A stretch of DNA of 64,000 nt, taken from positions 46,039,929 to 46,103,928 of the forward strand of contig CM044958.1 of the NCBI GenBank assembly GCA_024516035.1. The letters are read 5' to 3'. A program made the position numbers and the translations under genes. Source of the stretch: Bactericera cockerelli (Eukaryota; Arthropoda; Insecta; Hemiptera; Triozidae). This document shows, piece after piece, positions 31,422 to 58,590 of this stretch; position 1 is the first letter of the stretch, and every line of letters starts with the position of its first letter. The notes beneath the pieces are model-generated. The model had not been told where the DNA came from. It worked only from the letters and a program-made list of their open reading frames with translations, and made no database searches.

Positions 31422-33920
31422 TATTGTGAGGTGGAATAGAGAGATAAGTGAAGCGAGTATTATGACTGTGGAATGAAGAGTGTATGAAATGATGAGTGAA
31501 GATATGGAGGTGAAGCCTCATTCAAAATTCTCCACAGTAAGCCCAATCTCAGATGTTTAAATCTCTTATCAATTCGTAACCATTGAAGATTTTTTCATTT
31601 AGCTAAAACATGATCAAATGAGTGAAACACAACACAAGCATTCTGAAATGTTTGAAGTAAATTCCCTTTGATGTTTGACATAGCAGCTCCAGTATTCAAT
31701 CAAAGGAAATATATGAGAAGTACATAGGAGCTGTTTTGTCTTGCAGGGCTAACACCAGAGAAAAGATGAGGGTCAGATGACACAAATTTCATATAGTGAT
31801 ACAAGCACAAATAGCACAATGATATAGTAGTGGCAAAGAAAAGAACTGAAATTTTTTGGGATAAACAAGCTTTTAACTAGACAGGCTTGCTGTCTCACAA
31901 TAGTGATGATCATAAAACCATTCATGCTTATTACATTACTTACTTTACTTTTCATGTCCGGAACAACATATCTTTCATATCTTAGATTGGCCAGGGTTAG
32001 ATCTTGTTGGGTACAGGGTTCATCCAATTGATTACAGACAAGGAGATGTTCATTTGTCTGCACCTGTCCACAGTGGCAGTCAATATTCTTTTCATATCCC
32101 CATATCTATAGATTACAATAGATTCAATCAAAGGCTAGTGACACTCTAGTTTCCATAGTTCAACCTTGTGGACTTCAGTAATGTGAGTACACTAGTACAG
32201 CTGTCGATGCTTGTTATCGTTCAAATAAAACTTTTCTTATTACATTAATATTATTTTTTTAAATAAATTTCCAATCCTTTGATTGTTAGTTCACTGTATT
32301 TTAATAATACACTCCTGCTGACTCCTCTTAACTGCAAAAAAGATAACTAGAAAGTAAAAAATAATAATTGAGTTAAGGTTATTCCATTATTCCACGGTGA
32401 AAAATTCCCTATTTCATAGATAAAATTTCTCTATTCTCTTCTGAAGGGAAACTTTTGAGCTCTGGGTGGGGAAATGGAAAGAGTTTCATGGATTTTAACC
32501 ATTTCAAACGTTCGTACAACACAATTTCGCAGGACATAATGTTCTTTCAACACAAATTCACTCAGCATAACGGTCGCACAACATAATCGATTTCGATTAT
32601 TATGCTGTATGAACTTGTGTTGAACGAACGCACACCCTTCCATCATTTTGAAAATTACTTTTGCTAACTTCTCATACGTAAAGAAGCTAAAATTGATGAT
32701 TTTTTCTCTATTAAATAATGCATCAATTGTATAACATAACCTCATAATTTTGTTCTGGGCTTAATAGCTTTACTTATAAATCTTATAATAAATCTTTGCC
32801 CTTGTAAGATTTTCTATTATTATTATTCTTATCACAGCTACTTGGAAAAATTCATTTTTAATCTGGCAACACTGCAAGGCTCGATTTCAATATCCGCTGA
32901 ATCGATTTGCATTTTGTTATCGAAATTGGAAACAAAGAAAAACAAAAACAAGGCGAAGCTGCGCAGTTTGGATGCGCGAGAAAGAATTCAATAACTTGAT
33001 TGTCGTTCTGCACTGCCAAGTACAAAATGAGAAAAATAGGTAACTTATCAATTCTGGTATAGGTATATAAATATATAGCAATCTACTAAAATATAGAGGC
33101 GAATTTTATTTGTTATATTTTGAATTATTTATTATTGAATTTTTACAACTTGATAAAAATTAGTTCAATAATTGAACTTAGGTAATAGGTAGTTTTAAGG
33201 TATGGATAGATTTTATGAGAAAATATACTTTCTGAAACGAGGACAGGTACTACTTATATACTGACAATAAATATAGTTGAATATAGAATAACACAAGCTG
33301 TGTAGGTGTAAGTAAATTTATTGCACTCACTCTATACGATGATTAATTAAACAAAAATGAAGAAGCCAGCGTCGATGGCACGTTGCCGTTACCGATGCCG
33401 ACTAAAAAATTGTTTTAAAAATTACAATTATTTGTAAAGGATACCTTCGGGTGCGCTCGCTTAGATTATGGCCCTGCATGAGAAAGGGAGACCATAGAGG
33501 TCCAAAGTAATTTAATCCTTTGACAACTGTGAGATCTGGTATCGAAACCACTCTCTCAAACACGGAAGCATTATTTTGAGGTAACAGCGAATTTCTTCCA
33601 GAAACCATTGGAGAGTGGAAACAAGGATTCAACATTAAATAATCGGTAACAGGAAACTTACAAACATTCTACCCAAATTCACCTCACCTAATAACCTCTG
33701 GGCTGACTATCAATTTATTATGCCCTGTTGCAACACCAAGTTTCGAACATGGGGGTCATTTGCCGAGGTGGTTAATATTTAACGTTGCGTAATATCAGTG
33801 ACCCCAGAAGATAAGTAATTTAGGTATAGGAGCTGCGTCATTATAGTGTCATTCTATTCATCTGCCAACATCTTTTTCTTTCTTTTTTTCCTTTTTTTAT
33901 TTTTATTTTAATAAAAAAAA
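31422..33920. other. Intergenic, mostly AT-rich with relics
   Basis: Holds the motif block at 32505-32645 (see 24700-24900) and a fragment at 33415-33465 (AAAGGATACCTTCGGGTGCG) shared with the end of SINE F at 58560-58582. No gene was identified. Confidence 0.45.
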
Positions 33921-35770
33921 TCTGGTGTAAACGAGCACTGATCAGATAGTTTTAGTATTTTTGTCACTTCTGTTTTTTCTTTGTGGTTTAGTGTTTTCCG
34001 ATAATCTTGCAACCAATTAATGATAGAGAATTATTTTTTTAACATACCCAGAGCAAAAAATATATCATATAATAAAAATTTGGATCGTTTTAAGTCTTCA
34101 ATGTACTCGAAATACATGCTGGGTCACATGTCCCCGACACTATTTTGAAATCTTATACGTAATAAAATTTTTTTGTGTATAATATTTTTTTTAAAAATTT
34201 GTAATCAAATACTTTTAGAAGAGTAATTAAAATGCGAATTTCATGGTATCATAAAATTCATTATTTTTTCCAAACGATTTTCTTGATTGAAAATTAGTCT
34301 TTCAAAATTTGTACAACTGGGTCACAACTATTTGTTCAACAAGTGATTTGAGTAGGAGACAAAAGAAAACAAGTTTTCGTTATGTTTGAGATTGCTCATT
34401 GAAGCACAGGGATCAGTTTAGCTGGCCAGTAACATTTTTGATGAGAACATCATACGTTTTAGTGTTTTTTCTCTGAATTAATTTTTGGTAAGTTAAATAT
34501 TTCGATCATGATTAACAACTAGGTCACATAGTTTTTTTCGTTATTAATTATTTTTCTTTCTTTTTTCTTTTTTTTTAATAAGTGTAAAATATTAGTTATT
34601 TTAAAATTTCAATTACCTTTTTAAAGTTAAAATCAATTTTAAAATTAAAAAAATGAAAATGTTTATTTTTACAACTGGGTCACGTACAACAAGGTCACAT
34701 TTTATGAGTGACCGAGTTGTAAATGTGTGACCCAGTTGATGTGACCCAGTTGTGACAAAATAACTGGGATATAAAGTAGGTCTAGTACAATAGTTTAAAA
34801 AGATCTAATTAAAAAAATAAGTAAAAAAGGCTTTGTTTTGAATTTGCCACAAAAATTACATTGTTCTTTTCATTTCTTAACAGCAACATTATCAAATTTA
34901 GTAGGATATTACAACTGGGTCACATGACATTACAATTAGGTCACATGCCCTAAAACTCAAAGGTCGTTTTCTACAAAAGTCGGTAACTGGTAGATTGGAA
35001 AATGCTTTCAAAATGAAGTATACAATATATTGTTTTGGTTTAATGTTTTTTTTTTTTTTTTCTTAAGTAGGAAAAAATTTAAAAAAATCAAAGTGAAATA
35101 TTAAAACTATCTGATTAGTACTCAAACATCACACGACTTTCCTTATCATAATTATAAGGAATTGGAACAGGACCAAAAGCCACTGGTGACTCAAAGGTAA
35201 CATTTAGCTAAAAATCAATATCAAATTCGTAATCAGCACCTCAAAATCATTGGATTTGATATGTCACAACCCCCATCTACGATAAATAATAAAAAAGTTA
35301 ATCAAAGCGGGTCCCCCCCAAAATACCGGTAAATTGGGGCCGAGGTCCAAAAAGTTCAAGATATCAAAAAAATGATCAGAAGAGACCCCTATTATTTTTT
35401 TAATCTAAGACATAATTGTTCTCTAATATTTTTTTGTATCTTTAACCAATTCAAAGAAGCGGCACTTGCGGCCAATATTTGCGGTCCTGCGGCCGCAGTC
35501 TGCAGCCGATTGCAACCAAAAGTTTCGTGGTTCGTCTGGTGTATAATTATAATTATTATCATACCAAATTTCAAGTCTCTATCTCTTACCGTTCTCGAGA
35601 TATCCTGTTTACACACAGACAGACAGACAGACAGACGCACGGACCAATGGCTGAAAACAACTTTTTTGGTATCCTGAGGCTATAATTCGTCCAGAAATGT
35701 GAAAAACTGGGTAGGTCAAATTTTCGACGAATACAATACTTTCCTTATTATAGGATAAGGAAAGTAAAAA
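33921..35770 (+). mobile_element. Dispersed 0.63-kb element, copy 3, split by a nested TIR element
   Basis: The left 12 bases (TCTGGTGTAAAC) are at 33921-33932 and the rest at 35124-35770. Removing 33933-35123 and one AAAC restores the same order seen in copies 1 and 2. Confidence 0.88.
33933..35123. mobile_element. Nested 1.19-kb TIR element with many GGGTCACA motifs
   Basis: Tips GAGCACTGATCAGATAGTTT and inverse AAACTATCTGATTAGTACTC, flanked by a 4-bp duplication AAAC. The inside has at least ten copies of AACTGGGTCACAT or its inverse TGTGACCCAGTT, spread over 34120-34950. No long frame. A 4-bp duplication does not match the commonest insect superfamilies; the class is left open. Confidence 0.8.
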
Positions 35771-36956
35771 AATATCTAACCATGTTATATTTAAAAAAAG
35801 CCAACACAGAGATCAATCTTTCTTTCGGAGAAAATTGATAGGTACGCGTCCATTTTTTTGTTCACATTAATGTTTTTATTGTATATCAGATGATGTAAAC
35901 AAAAGTGAACAGATGATTTCTCATAAACAAAAAAAGCAGGAGGATAGGCATTGCCTGAAAAATATTATTCTCCCATTTTTCCACCAATTTATTACTTAAT
36001 TTTTCTATAATTCTTTTTAATTTTCACTTTTCTTTTTCTAGTTGTCATGACAGATATCAATAATGTCCTAAAATCAATGAACATATTTCCGTGAGGAACA
36101 ATTTAATTATCACCTAATTTATTTCAATATTGATTTCCTGTTCCAATGAGGAGTGTGTGTAATTTGGACAGAGATTGAAAAAAAAATAATGTGTGTTTTT
36201 AGGACTAGTAATAAATTTCATCATATAAAACCTTTTGAACGAATTATTTCAAGTGCTTTTAACACTAAATATACATTATGAACTAATATGTTTTCTCAGT
36301 GGTCTGCAATACAAGTTCTTTAATCACATTTTGTCTTATAAATTCCTTTACTATAAAAAAAATAAAATGGTGAATGCATTGTACAATAATCAGGCATAGA
36401 AGCATGAAGGTTGTCAAGTCCTTGATTATTTTTTGTGTCTAAATGAAGTTTTTTTATAACATTGCCTTAAGTTTTTAGTTTTTAATTTTCTCTCATTGTT
36501 ACTTGTCTCAAGTTTTTTCAATAGTACAAAGTTAGTTTTGTAAGGTTCCTGTTTCTATCTCTTTCTTCTATATACAGGGTAAGGATCCTCTTTTCTCTAA
36601 TCTTGCATAATGTGTTGTACTAAGTGGCTGGGTTATTGAGCATTACTTGTTTAGAATAACTAGTTTGTTTAGCAAACACTCAATGTACTTTTGTAAACTA
36701 GTGGATCTTGATTTGGTTGGGTGTTGGTTGGTGTGTTTGTGTCATCTCATTCCCCTACATATTAGGCTAAAGTGTTAGTCCACTACAACAAAGTCCATTG
36801 TTTGTGCTATGATAAAATTCAAAGGTGAGAGAATCATGTGCATTTTTTTAACATCAGTCAGCTCAATAGCTTAATTACTTACAGTAAAGATGCTTTATCA
36901 ATTTAAATTTGACTCTAAATTATGGAGAGGTGAGACTCAAATTGTGATTGCTTGAG
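35771..36956. other. AT-rich unique sequence
   Basis: No repeat or gene recognised. Confidence 0.4.
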
Positions 36957-37185
36957 GCCCAATGTAAATAACCATCCCCTTTTCTTACATTATATTGATA
37001 CACTTTCAAAGCTCAGTAATTTGATTAAAACTGGGGTATATCTACCTCAGGATGTTGTACACAAACCATTAACCATGGAAACTGCAAAGTTTCTCAGGGA
37101 AAAGCAAAACGTTTTGCAGAAGCTACTGCCTAGAGTGAAAACTTGTAGGGACTGTGAAGTTTTTCAAATTGCTCCGGTAAACTGA
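36957..37185 (+). CDS. Unrecognised open stretch, possible terminal exon or gene fragment
   Basis: Open for about 75 codons to a TGA: PNVNNHPLFLHYIDTLSKL, a run with LPQDVVHKPLTMETAKFLRE, and QNVLQKLLPRVKTCRDCEVF. Amino-acid composition is normal for a folded or coiled-coil protein and not a simple repeat. A weak AG (36955-36956) precedes it. No upstream partner exon was found in the transposon-rich flank, and there is no good start codon at its head. It could be the last exon of an undetected gene or a decayed fragment; I assign no function. Confidence 0.3.
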
Positions 37186-40100
37186 ACTTATGTAGGACCT
37201 TGTAACTGTCTGGATAACATGTGTTGAGGTATTACATGATTAACATATAGATCTAGATATTGTTTTTTTTCTAGGTACCTACCTATCTAAAATAATTTAT
37301 GATGTGGATTTTGAAATTCTTATGCTTATAACATACAAAAGAGAGAGATAGGAAGGCACTACAACAAAATCAGCAGGTGCCCTACAGCGCCGCACTTGAA
37401 GTAATGATATTGTTCGGTTCCAAGTGCGGTTAGCTCTTACAGAAGGTGGGTTTTTAGTGGGTGGAAATCCCACACCCCAGGATCTGGGTGTCTTTGTAAG
37501 ATTTTTTTCCTGCCTTCCAGTAAAAAAAAAAAAAAAAATACATTCAGTTCATAGATGAAAAGTGCTATTTAACAGTCATACAGTTCTTTGTAAATTGTGA
37601 TTTAGGTGGACCTTGTGACTTGTGAAGCATTAAACTTGTTTTTAAGAACAGTGCAGAGAATACTAAAGAAATACCTCATTGTCTGACTAGTGTTTTGCAT
37701 TTAACTATTGTCACAATAATAATATTTAATGACAAATATATCAAGCTCAGAGCTACTTATCTAATACTGACACACCACAGGTACTTATACCAATGTTAAT
37801 GCTGACAGCACCACATGATAGTGATGATTCTTGAAAATCCAGGTAGTTGCAAAACTGACTCTATTTCATGAAAATCAAAGAAAAATTATTGCATGGTGAA
37901 CAGTTCTTCATCAATGAAATATTAGTTGTTTCTTCCTTGGAATATTCAGATTGAAGTTTACTCAGATCCTGTCAGCAGTAGCTTGAGGTTGGTAGATAAG
38001 ATGATACCAGACTGAGGTGAAACATGCAGCAAGCTATATCAAACACATTTTTAAGATAATAACAATCTTACTAGCTCATTTACAGTAATGTTATTTTATG
38101 TTTGGTGATCTTAGTGAAGTGATTAAGAAGGTATGATTTAAAATTTCCTACAATATAAAATCATTTTTGCTCTATGATCAAATTGCTCTCTAGTTCCTAA
38201 TGTATATTAGGTAGGATTAATCTTTGATTCATTCTTTATTTAGTACAATATAAAATTACATAGAATGACACCTCCTAAGATAATTCTACCTTATTGTCCT
38301 AAGATTATTAGTAGATAGTCAGATAAATATTATTTTCACTAAGTAGGTGGGTTTATAGGTAGTAATTATTTTCAATTTAAGTGAAGAGATTTTTACATTC
38401 CACTTGATGGATGTCTGTCCTTATTTACAATAACCTCAACCAATTTAAGTTTGACCAATATACCACCAGAAACATTTCTGAAGACTGATGGTTTCAAACC
38501 ACCCATTTTTTCTTGTTGAGCAAAATCCTCTTGTCAGCCTAGTTAGCTCAAGCTCACCCACCTATTACTCTATGAACTATTAGTGTGTAGACACAATAGA
38601 GCACTAGACCCTCGGGTAGTCTGGGTACCTTGGAGAATAATCTAACCATGTTATTGAATGTAAATTTATTAACTGCTAAACTTGCAATCTCTACCAATAG
38701 TTTATTGAGTCCTGTATGTGCTTAAGCTTCACAAATTCTACTCTAATAATGTGTCACTGAAAATTAGCTGGTTAGTTAGCCACTCTATAGAATGCAAATT
38801 TATGTTGAGTCTGTCTTAAAGTTCCTTAGTTTCTAGAAGCCATAATAACTTTGGCAACATGGGCCTGTAAATTCAATAATTGGATTTGATTTTATTCAGT
38901 TTAGATCCTTGATTATATCATGTTTTGATTGTTAATGTATATTTTTGTTGATATCAAACTTATTTTGATCCTGATTAAGGTATGTTGCTTACTTTTTTTC
39001 TGTGTCTAGAGACATTGATAATTTGTTCTTACAATTTCATGATGGTGGAAGGATGAATGGGCATTTTAGCTCTGTAGCTGCCCAGAATAGATATTCTGTG
39101 GTATATTTATTGTAGTAGTACCAACTTTACATTGTTATGCTGAAAGGGTAATTTCAATAAAATTTGAGTGGTATGAAATGAAAACTATTTTTTTTTCTCT
39201 TTCAATTATTGCAATTTTTAAAATTTGTTCATATATCACAATGTAATTGTATATGTGTACCAAATTGATAGTAAGGTACCTAAATACCTAATACAACATT
39301 TTTACTGAGGTATAGGATATAGTACATAACCTAGTTATTCAAATCCTGAAGTAATGTTAATGGCATTATCTTCAACCACTGATAAGAACTTCTTGAAACT
39401 TGAAATGTTTAGTTGTATTGAAGTTTATTAGAATTACGATCTCATTTTCAATGTCCCACTAAACCAACATAATAACAAACAGCAGTTCTCAGGTTTATGG
39501 TACAAGGCCTCAGACTGAGTATTGATTTCAATGACTAAAGATAGCATCGTTTTGAGTTCACTCCAAGGTTGGTTGGGTCTCTGGATTCATGTTTTGTACA
39601 TGCACATGGCAGACAGTACTATCCATAGTATTCATACTACATTGAAGTACATTCATATTATTATTACCATAATAGTAAATGTTTGCAAGTTGCTCAAGCT
39701 TTAGTATTGTTCACAGCAAAGTTTTGATTAGTTGTGTTTATTTACTGTATTTGAAATATTAATGTTTTAAAGCTTCCTTTGTCAACTCAAATGAAAAAAA
39801 AAAAAAATAGATTATTTTATACATTAGTTTGATAAGTAGGTATTTAATTAAGTTATTTAATTTCAACTTTAGATTTTTTTCATTTAAACACAAAAAATGA
39901 TTTATTAACACAATACCAATTTATTCATTGTTCATAATTATTGAATTATTTATAAGTGTGTTGAAATAAAACATATACTTACATAATATATAATGGCAAA
40001 AGAAAAAATTAAATTTGAAAATGATATATGATATACATAAAGAAAGGAAGATGAAAAAAATAAATATAGATACAAATATCCTAACTTAAGGGCCAGATTA

Positions 40101-40544
40101 TTGCCTTAGGGCAGAATTACAAAACAGGATTCAATTTAAAACGTATGAGACGGCGTGCCCACCGGTGGGTCACATTTTTTTTTTCAATTTTCCTTGAACC
40201 TGCCGGTGGGCACAGATAATGCAATTTTTAATAAATTTTTGTACTCGTCCGTCCCAATTTTTTTTTTTTTTTTTTTTTTTTGTCATATTTGGAACACATA
40301 CCCTAATTTGAAGCCGTCCCAGCGTACAAACTATAGAAAATAGGACCCGTCTCATACGTGTTAAGAGAAGCAAGACTGTCCCTCAAGTCAGGCTATAGTG
40401 CACTGTGATTGGTTGAAGCTGCAACTCCATTTTTTACAGTTGGGCCCTAAGTTTTTAAAAAAATGTTTTTGCCCCTTGTTTTCAATGTGCATATTTTCAA
40501 AAATAAATTATATGGATATTTTTTTGTTTTCAATTTGAACGCAG
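37186..40544. other. Unique AT-rich sequence upstream of the RING coding exons
   Basis: Few mobile elements: a SINE-like fragment near 37440-37505 (TAGTGGGTGGAAATCCCACA) and a decayed repeat near 40075-40120. Could hold the promoter, first non-coding exon or first intron of the RING gene, but I cannot place them. A segment at 40150-40370 has short inverted matches (GTATGAGACGG / CCGTCTCATAC; CCCACCGGTGGG) and may be a MITE. Confidence 0.4.
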
Positions 40545-40546
40545 AG

Positions 40547-54290
<13,744 letters not shown>

Positions 54291-55430
54291 GAGAGCGCTC
54301 GTGTCGTTTCAATGACAAATCAACCTGTGACGTGATCGGTACACAACTGTGACGTCACAAAATGTTTCATGGAAACAGGAAATTTCTTCGAGACAAATAT
54401 GTCACCAAATAAAATATATTTTTTCTTCTTATTTTTGCAAAAAAAAAAATTGAAATTGATTTTTTGTGTTGAAAATTTCAATCCTTACACTCTATGAACT
54501 TTCTCTCTGTCCTTTGTTCCTCCTGGTTTTCTTATTTTTTTTTTAGCTTTGTGCGAGATTGGTGTTGGGAATCATTTGGTCTCATTCAGACAACTCTGTT
54601 TTTTTTTTTCTTCTTCTTAATCAAACGCAAAATACTGTGTGAAAAACTTTTCTCTGTACACTCTCTCTCCTTTATGCTCTGCTTAAAAGCCAAATTAAGC
54701 TATCATGTTTGTGTTGATAACATCCGTGACGTCACAGTTACTCAAACTTGCCTTACTATTTTTTTCCGTGCTCGGGACTCGAACCACCGACCTCCAGGTT
54801 CGCCGATTTATCGATCCAGCTACTTCAGTTGGTTTTTTTTTTTTTAAGTGAATATTTATTTCAAGAGAGGTCTGTAACACTGGCCTACTAGCCTAGCTTG
54901 GTTTTTATATATTATACTAATTGCTAGAAATCCCAAGGTATTGATTTGATATAAATGATGGTGGCTGGCCAACTAGTCACCATCATTTATGGTGACTAGT
55001 TGACACCATAAAATGATTTTTATATACTTATTTATTCATTAGTAATTACTATGTTTATCCATTTTTTTGTCCTTTTATGCGCTTTAACTCTGCTGGAGCA
55101 GGTCGTTCGCGCCGATATTCATCAATTTAATTGAGTTTTTTTTTATTAACACTTTATAACACTATTTATTGTAATACTTTATGGTCGAACTTTAAAATAG
55201 GTTCGACTTGAATTTGGTTTTTTTTTTTTAATATTTTGGAAGCAGAGTGTGTAGAAAGAAGTTTTATTCTTCCCCAAATGTAATCAATCTAAATATTATG
55301 TACAATCAATGTTCGAAAATTGGTTTATAATTATCAATAATTTTACACTTCACTAAGGTGCGTTTATGTTGAAGTTATGATAACCTATAAGGTCACATTT
55401 TTTGAAATAAAGCAGAAGTCTTTCTGGGCG
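54291..55430. other. 3' of the RING stop: proximal 3' UTR, SINE E and AT-rich sequence
   Basis: Short 3' UTR to the signal at 54408, a minus SINE E at 54690-54830 (GGGACTCGAACCACCGACCT), and a perfect 14-bp hairpin at 54970-55002. No coding frame. Confidence 0.5.
54408..54413 (+). promoter_or_regulatory. Proximal poly(A) signal of the RING gene
   Basis: AATAAA 118 bases after the stop, followed by a T-rich stretch (TTTTTTCTTCTTATTTTTGC), a good cleavage context. Downstream T-rich, largely unique sequence to about 62.9 kb leaves room for distal sites too. Confidence 0.55.
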
Positions 55431-55439
55431 AAAATAGGA

Positions 55440-55748
55440 TGATAACTTTGAACTGTGGGAGTTATCCTCCCCTTTGAGATTTTGACCACATAATAATACG
55501 TCTTGGGCTTACTGCTCGAATAATGGGACTCATTAGTCCTAGTGGGGCAGTATAAATAAGGCGATATTATAATAATAATATCGCCATTACGTCTCATTAT
55601 ACCAGCAGTAAGCCCAAGATGTATTATTATGTGGTCAAAATCCCTAATGGGAGGATAACTTGTCATGTCCCGGCTGGGTTTCGAACCCGCGACCTCAAGA
55701 ATCTCTAGACTAAGTGCCGCCTTAACCACTTGGCTACCGGGACAGACG
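55440..55748. mobile_element. SINE B inverted pair
   Basis: Plus body (55440-55570, CATAATAATACGTCTTGGGC) meets an inverted, head-bearing copy (55575-55748, ending GGCTACCGGGACAG). The two form a natural inverted repeat of about 130 bp per arm. Confidence 0.78.
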
Positions 55749-55922
55749 GGATTATATGTTATCACATCTTCAACATAAAGGCACTGTCAGAATATAGGAA
55801 GAGCCTCCATTTCCTGAAATGATTTGCTGATATTTTATTTATATTTTTTTTGTGGTGTGAGACAAAAAAGCCTCCAAAAAGAATCCGTGCCTATTGATTT
55901 TAACAATTTGTAAATATTCAAC

Positions 55923-56180
55923 GAAGTAGTCACCGTGGCCAAATGGAATAGCGCTCTTACTACGCTGTGACCTGTGTTTGAATCCCAGCTGGGTAGATAA
56001 TTTTCTTCTCTGTACTTAGGATGATATGGGTTCCACTCATTATTCCTCACGAGGTATGAGTAGACCACCTGGGCATCTATTTACTGAACAAAAAACAAAC
56101 CTTCTCTGTTAGGAATTGAACCCAGGTCACCGTGCGTGCAAACCTAGTGCGCTAACCCACTCTGTTACGCTTACTAGGCC
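55923..56180. mobile_element. SINE A pair, plus then minus
   Basis: Plus head GTAGTCACCGTGGCCAAATG at 55926 and minus head GGAATTGAACCCAGGTCACC at 56111. Both truncated. Confidence 0.65.
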
Positions 56181-58449
56181 CTAGTTTATAATTTATCTCT
56201 AATGATAGGTATGTTACATTTTGTTACATACATATAGCAATAATTACTTGCCAACAAAAATTTCTTGCGGGTGAGCACTTCGTAAAAGAAAAATATGAAA
56301 ATGGATTTTTAAGTTTTGTCAGTGAAATTTTCAAGAACTGAAATTTCCATTTTGGTAATGGAGGTTCTTCCTACTGAAATAATACTAAGTCGTCGTAACG
56401 GTCGGGTCTCAGATAGTTCTCATGGAATAATTTTTTATTAATCTTTATTTTTAATTTAACAGATAAGAAAGAAAAAAAAATAATCAAACATTTTGTAACC
56501 CTGTTTTAAATATTCTGTTATTATTTATACGAGTGCTCTATCGAGTTATTATATAAAGTGCCCATTTATTAGTGTGTAGGTTCTAATTAAACAGCCAAAT
56601 TCAGTAGAATGTGATGTCTTGCCGTTTATATTTCATTGAAAATTCATGTGTTTCAGTTACTCAATGTCTGATTTGCTTTTGTTTTTCAAGCTTTTGTTGT
56701 TGTAAATACTGTTAACAATTTTCCATATTGTGTATTTGGGTTCAACGTCGCTCTCAGTTGCAATCATCTACATGGTTATCATGTTTGTGTTTATCACAAT
56801 AGTGATGTCACAATTAATCAAACTCGAGTATTTTTTCCGATGCCTGGATTCGAACCACCGACCTCCGGATTGAGTACCACTGCCTTATCGATCGAGCTAC
56901 TGAGGTCGGTCAATCATGGTCATATCACAACGGGTATTTTACCCACCAATTTAACAATTTATCCATTTTGAAGATTGTTTTACTAAGTAACAAACAATAT
57001 TGAATTAAAGTCGAATGTAAACGGTGAGATATATTTTTTTCATTTTTCCAACCCTACAGTGTGAATTGAGGTTAATAACAAGTGTAAGATTTGTAAGAAT
57101 GGTGTATTTGTGTTGCGTACCTCTCCAGCTTAAGTTCTAGTGTCCATGGGGCGTTTATTGAGGAAAAAAAGTCAGAAATTTTAAGAATTACTTGAGATTA
57201 CCAGTTATCATAATAATTTGTGTTAATCACAATCGTGATATAACAATTACTCACTCTTGACGTACAACCTATACAAAGAAACTAGCATTAGAAAATATTT
57301 GCTATACTTGGGACTCGAACAACGGACCTCCAGGTTACAAGTCCGTCGACTCATTGATCGAGCTACTGAGATCGTTGATAATACTATGTATCTCATGAAT
57401 AAATCATACTACATAGTAGGGAATTACTATCTGTTTTCCGATGCATTAATAGTGGTTTCATAAAGTAAATAGGTATGTTCTTTGTCTTATAAAAAAAAAA
57501 CACATAAAAGACTTTTTTCAAATAAACGCTCCATGTAGGAAAAAGACATCAAAGAACAAGATTCAATAGATACAAAGTATGAAAAAACTGGGTAGGTCAA
57601 ATTTTCGACGAGTACAATACTTTCCTTATTATAGAATAAGGAAAGTAAAAAGTACTTTTAAAAAGAAACGTAGTTTTTGTATAATTTTTAAAACATGATT
57701 TGGACCTCCACTTAAATTTTTTTATGAGATAAAAATGTCTTTAAAATTTAAGAAAATACTGAATTATACCTTTCCAAGAAAGTACCTATGTATGTTCGAA
57801 AATAAATAAGCTGTTCTTGAAATTTTAAGAAAAATACCGAATATTATACCTTTTCAAATGGTATGTAAAACTTGTTAAAAACTTATTGAGCTGTTTGGTT
57901 ACAGAGTTGTATTTATTGAAACTTGTGTGTTTCATGGCGTGTTAGGTTTTTATATGTATTTTAGCATTAAAGGAATGGATTTGAAATTGAAAGTGGCCTA
58001 TTCTAACAATCGAAAAATATTTTCGCGCCTATTTTTTTCGAGGACGAAGTTTTTTTGTTACCAGAGGATATTTTCCTTTAATTTTCAAATTTCTTAATCT
58101 TGTTGCATAGTTATTTTTAAATGTCCAAGAATGCAGTGATTCTCTTGGGTTATTGAACAAAATCAATCAATTTTTGTTTACCTGGAATTGGTTTACAGTC
58201 CAATGCGGTTACATTAAATTGAAATTTCATTGTCCCCTTTTAAGCGCTGAAACACAATTTTTTTAGTGTTATATTAAGCCGTTTTCCAACTGAGTGTAAC
58301 ATTTTTATTTTATTTTTCGAAACGTTTTGCAACATTTTTTCTCAAACTTTGATAGAAAAGAAAAGCTAAGCTATGTTTCAGTCAGCAGGATTCGATCTCA
58401 TTTCCTTCTCAAGGAAAAGCGTAGCATAATAGTTACGAAAAATGTTGTC
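56181..58449. other. AT-rich, two minus SINE E copies and a dispersed-element tip
   Basis: SINE E inverse at 56770-56915 and 57200-57375; 3' tip of the 0.63-kb element at 57579-57650 (ACTGGGTAGGTCAAATTTTC). No gene. Confidence 0.5.
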
Positions 58450-58590
58450 CTCAGGGGAATAGCTCAGTGGTTAAGCACTTGCTTACCATGCGGAAGGTCC
58501 CGAGTTCGAACCCCCGCGCCAACAAAAATTTGTATTCAAAATTTGGTTACAGTTGTTTGTAAGGGATACCTTCCGGTGCGCTCGTGTTGA
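58450..58590 (+). mobile_element. tRNA-derived SINE, family F
   Basis: Head GGAATAGCTCAGTGGTTAAG CAC, anticodon-like loop region, box B GAGTTCGAACCCCCGCGCC, then AATTTGTATTCAAAATTTGG and GGATACCTTCCGGTGCGCTC. The head is close to a real tRNA, but there is no matching acceptor stem. Confidence 0.72.

Noticed and set aside
35392..35685. Frames with many Cys/His and TDRQT repeats
   Set aside because: Present because of the (ACAG)n stretch and CG-rich core of the 0.63-kb dispersed element; the same frames differ or break in the other copies.
58455..58530. tRNA gene candidate
   Set aside because: A and B boxes look good, but the 3' half of an acceptor stem is missing and the head continues into a repeated SINE body found elsewhere. 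The same applies to the other tRNA-like heads.
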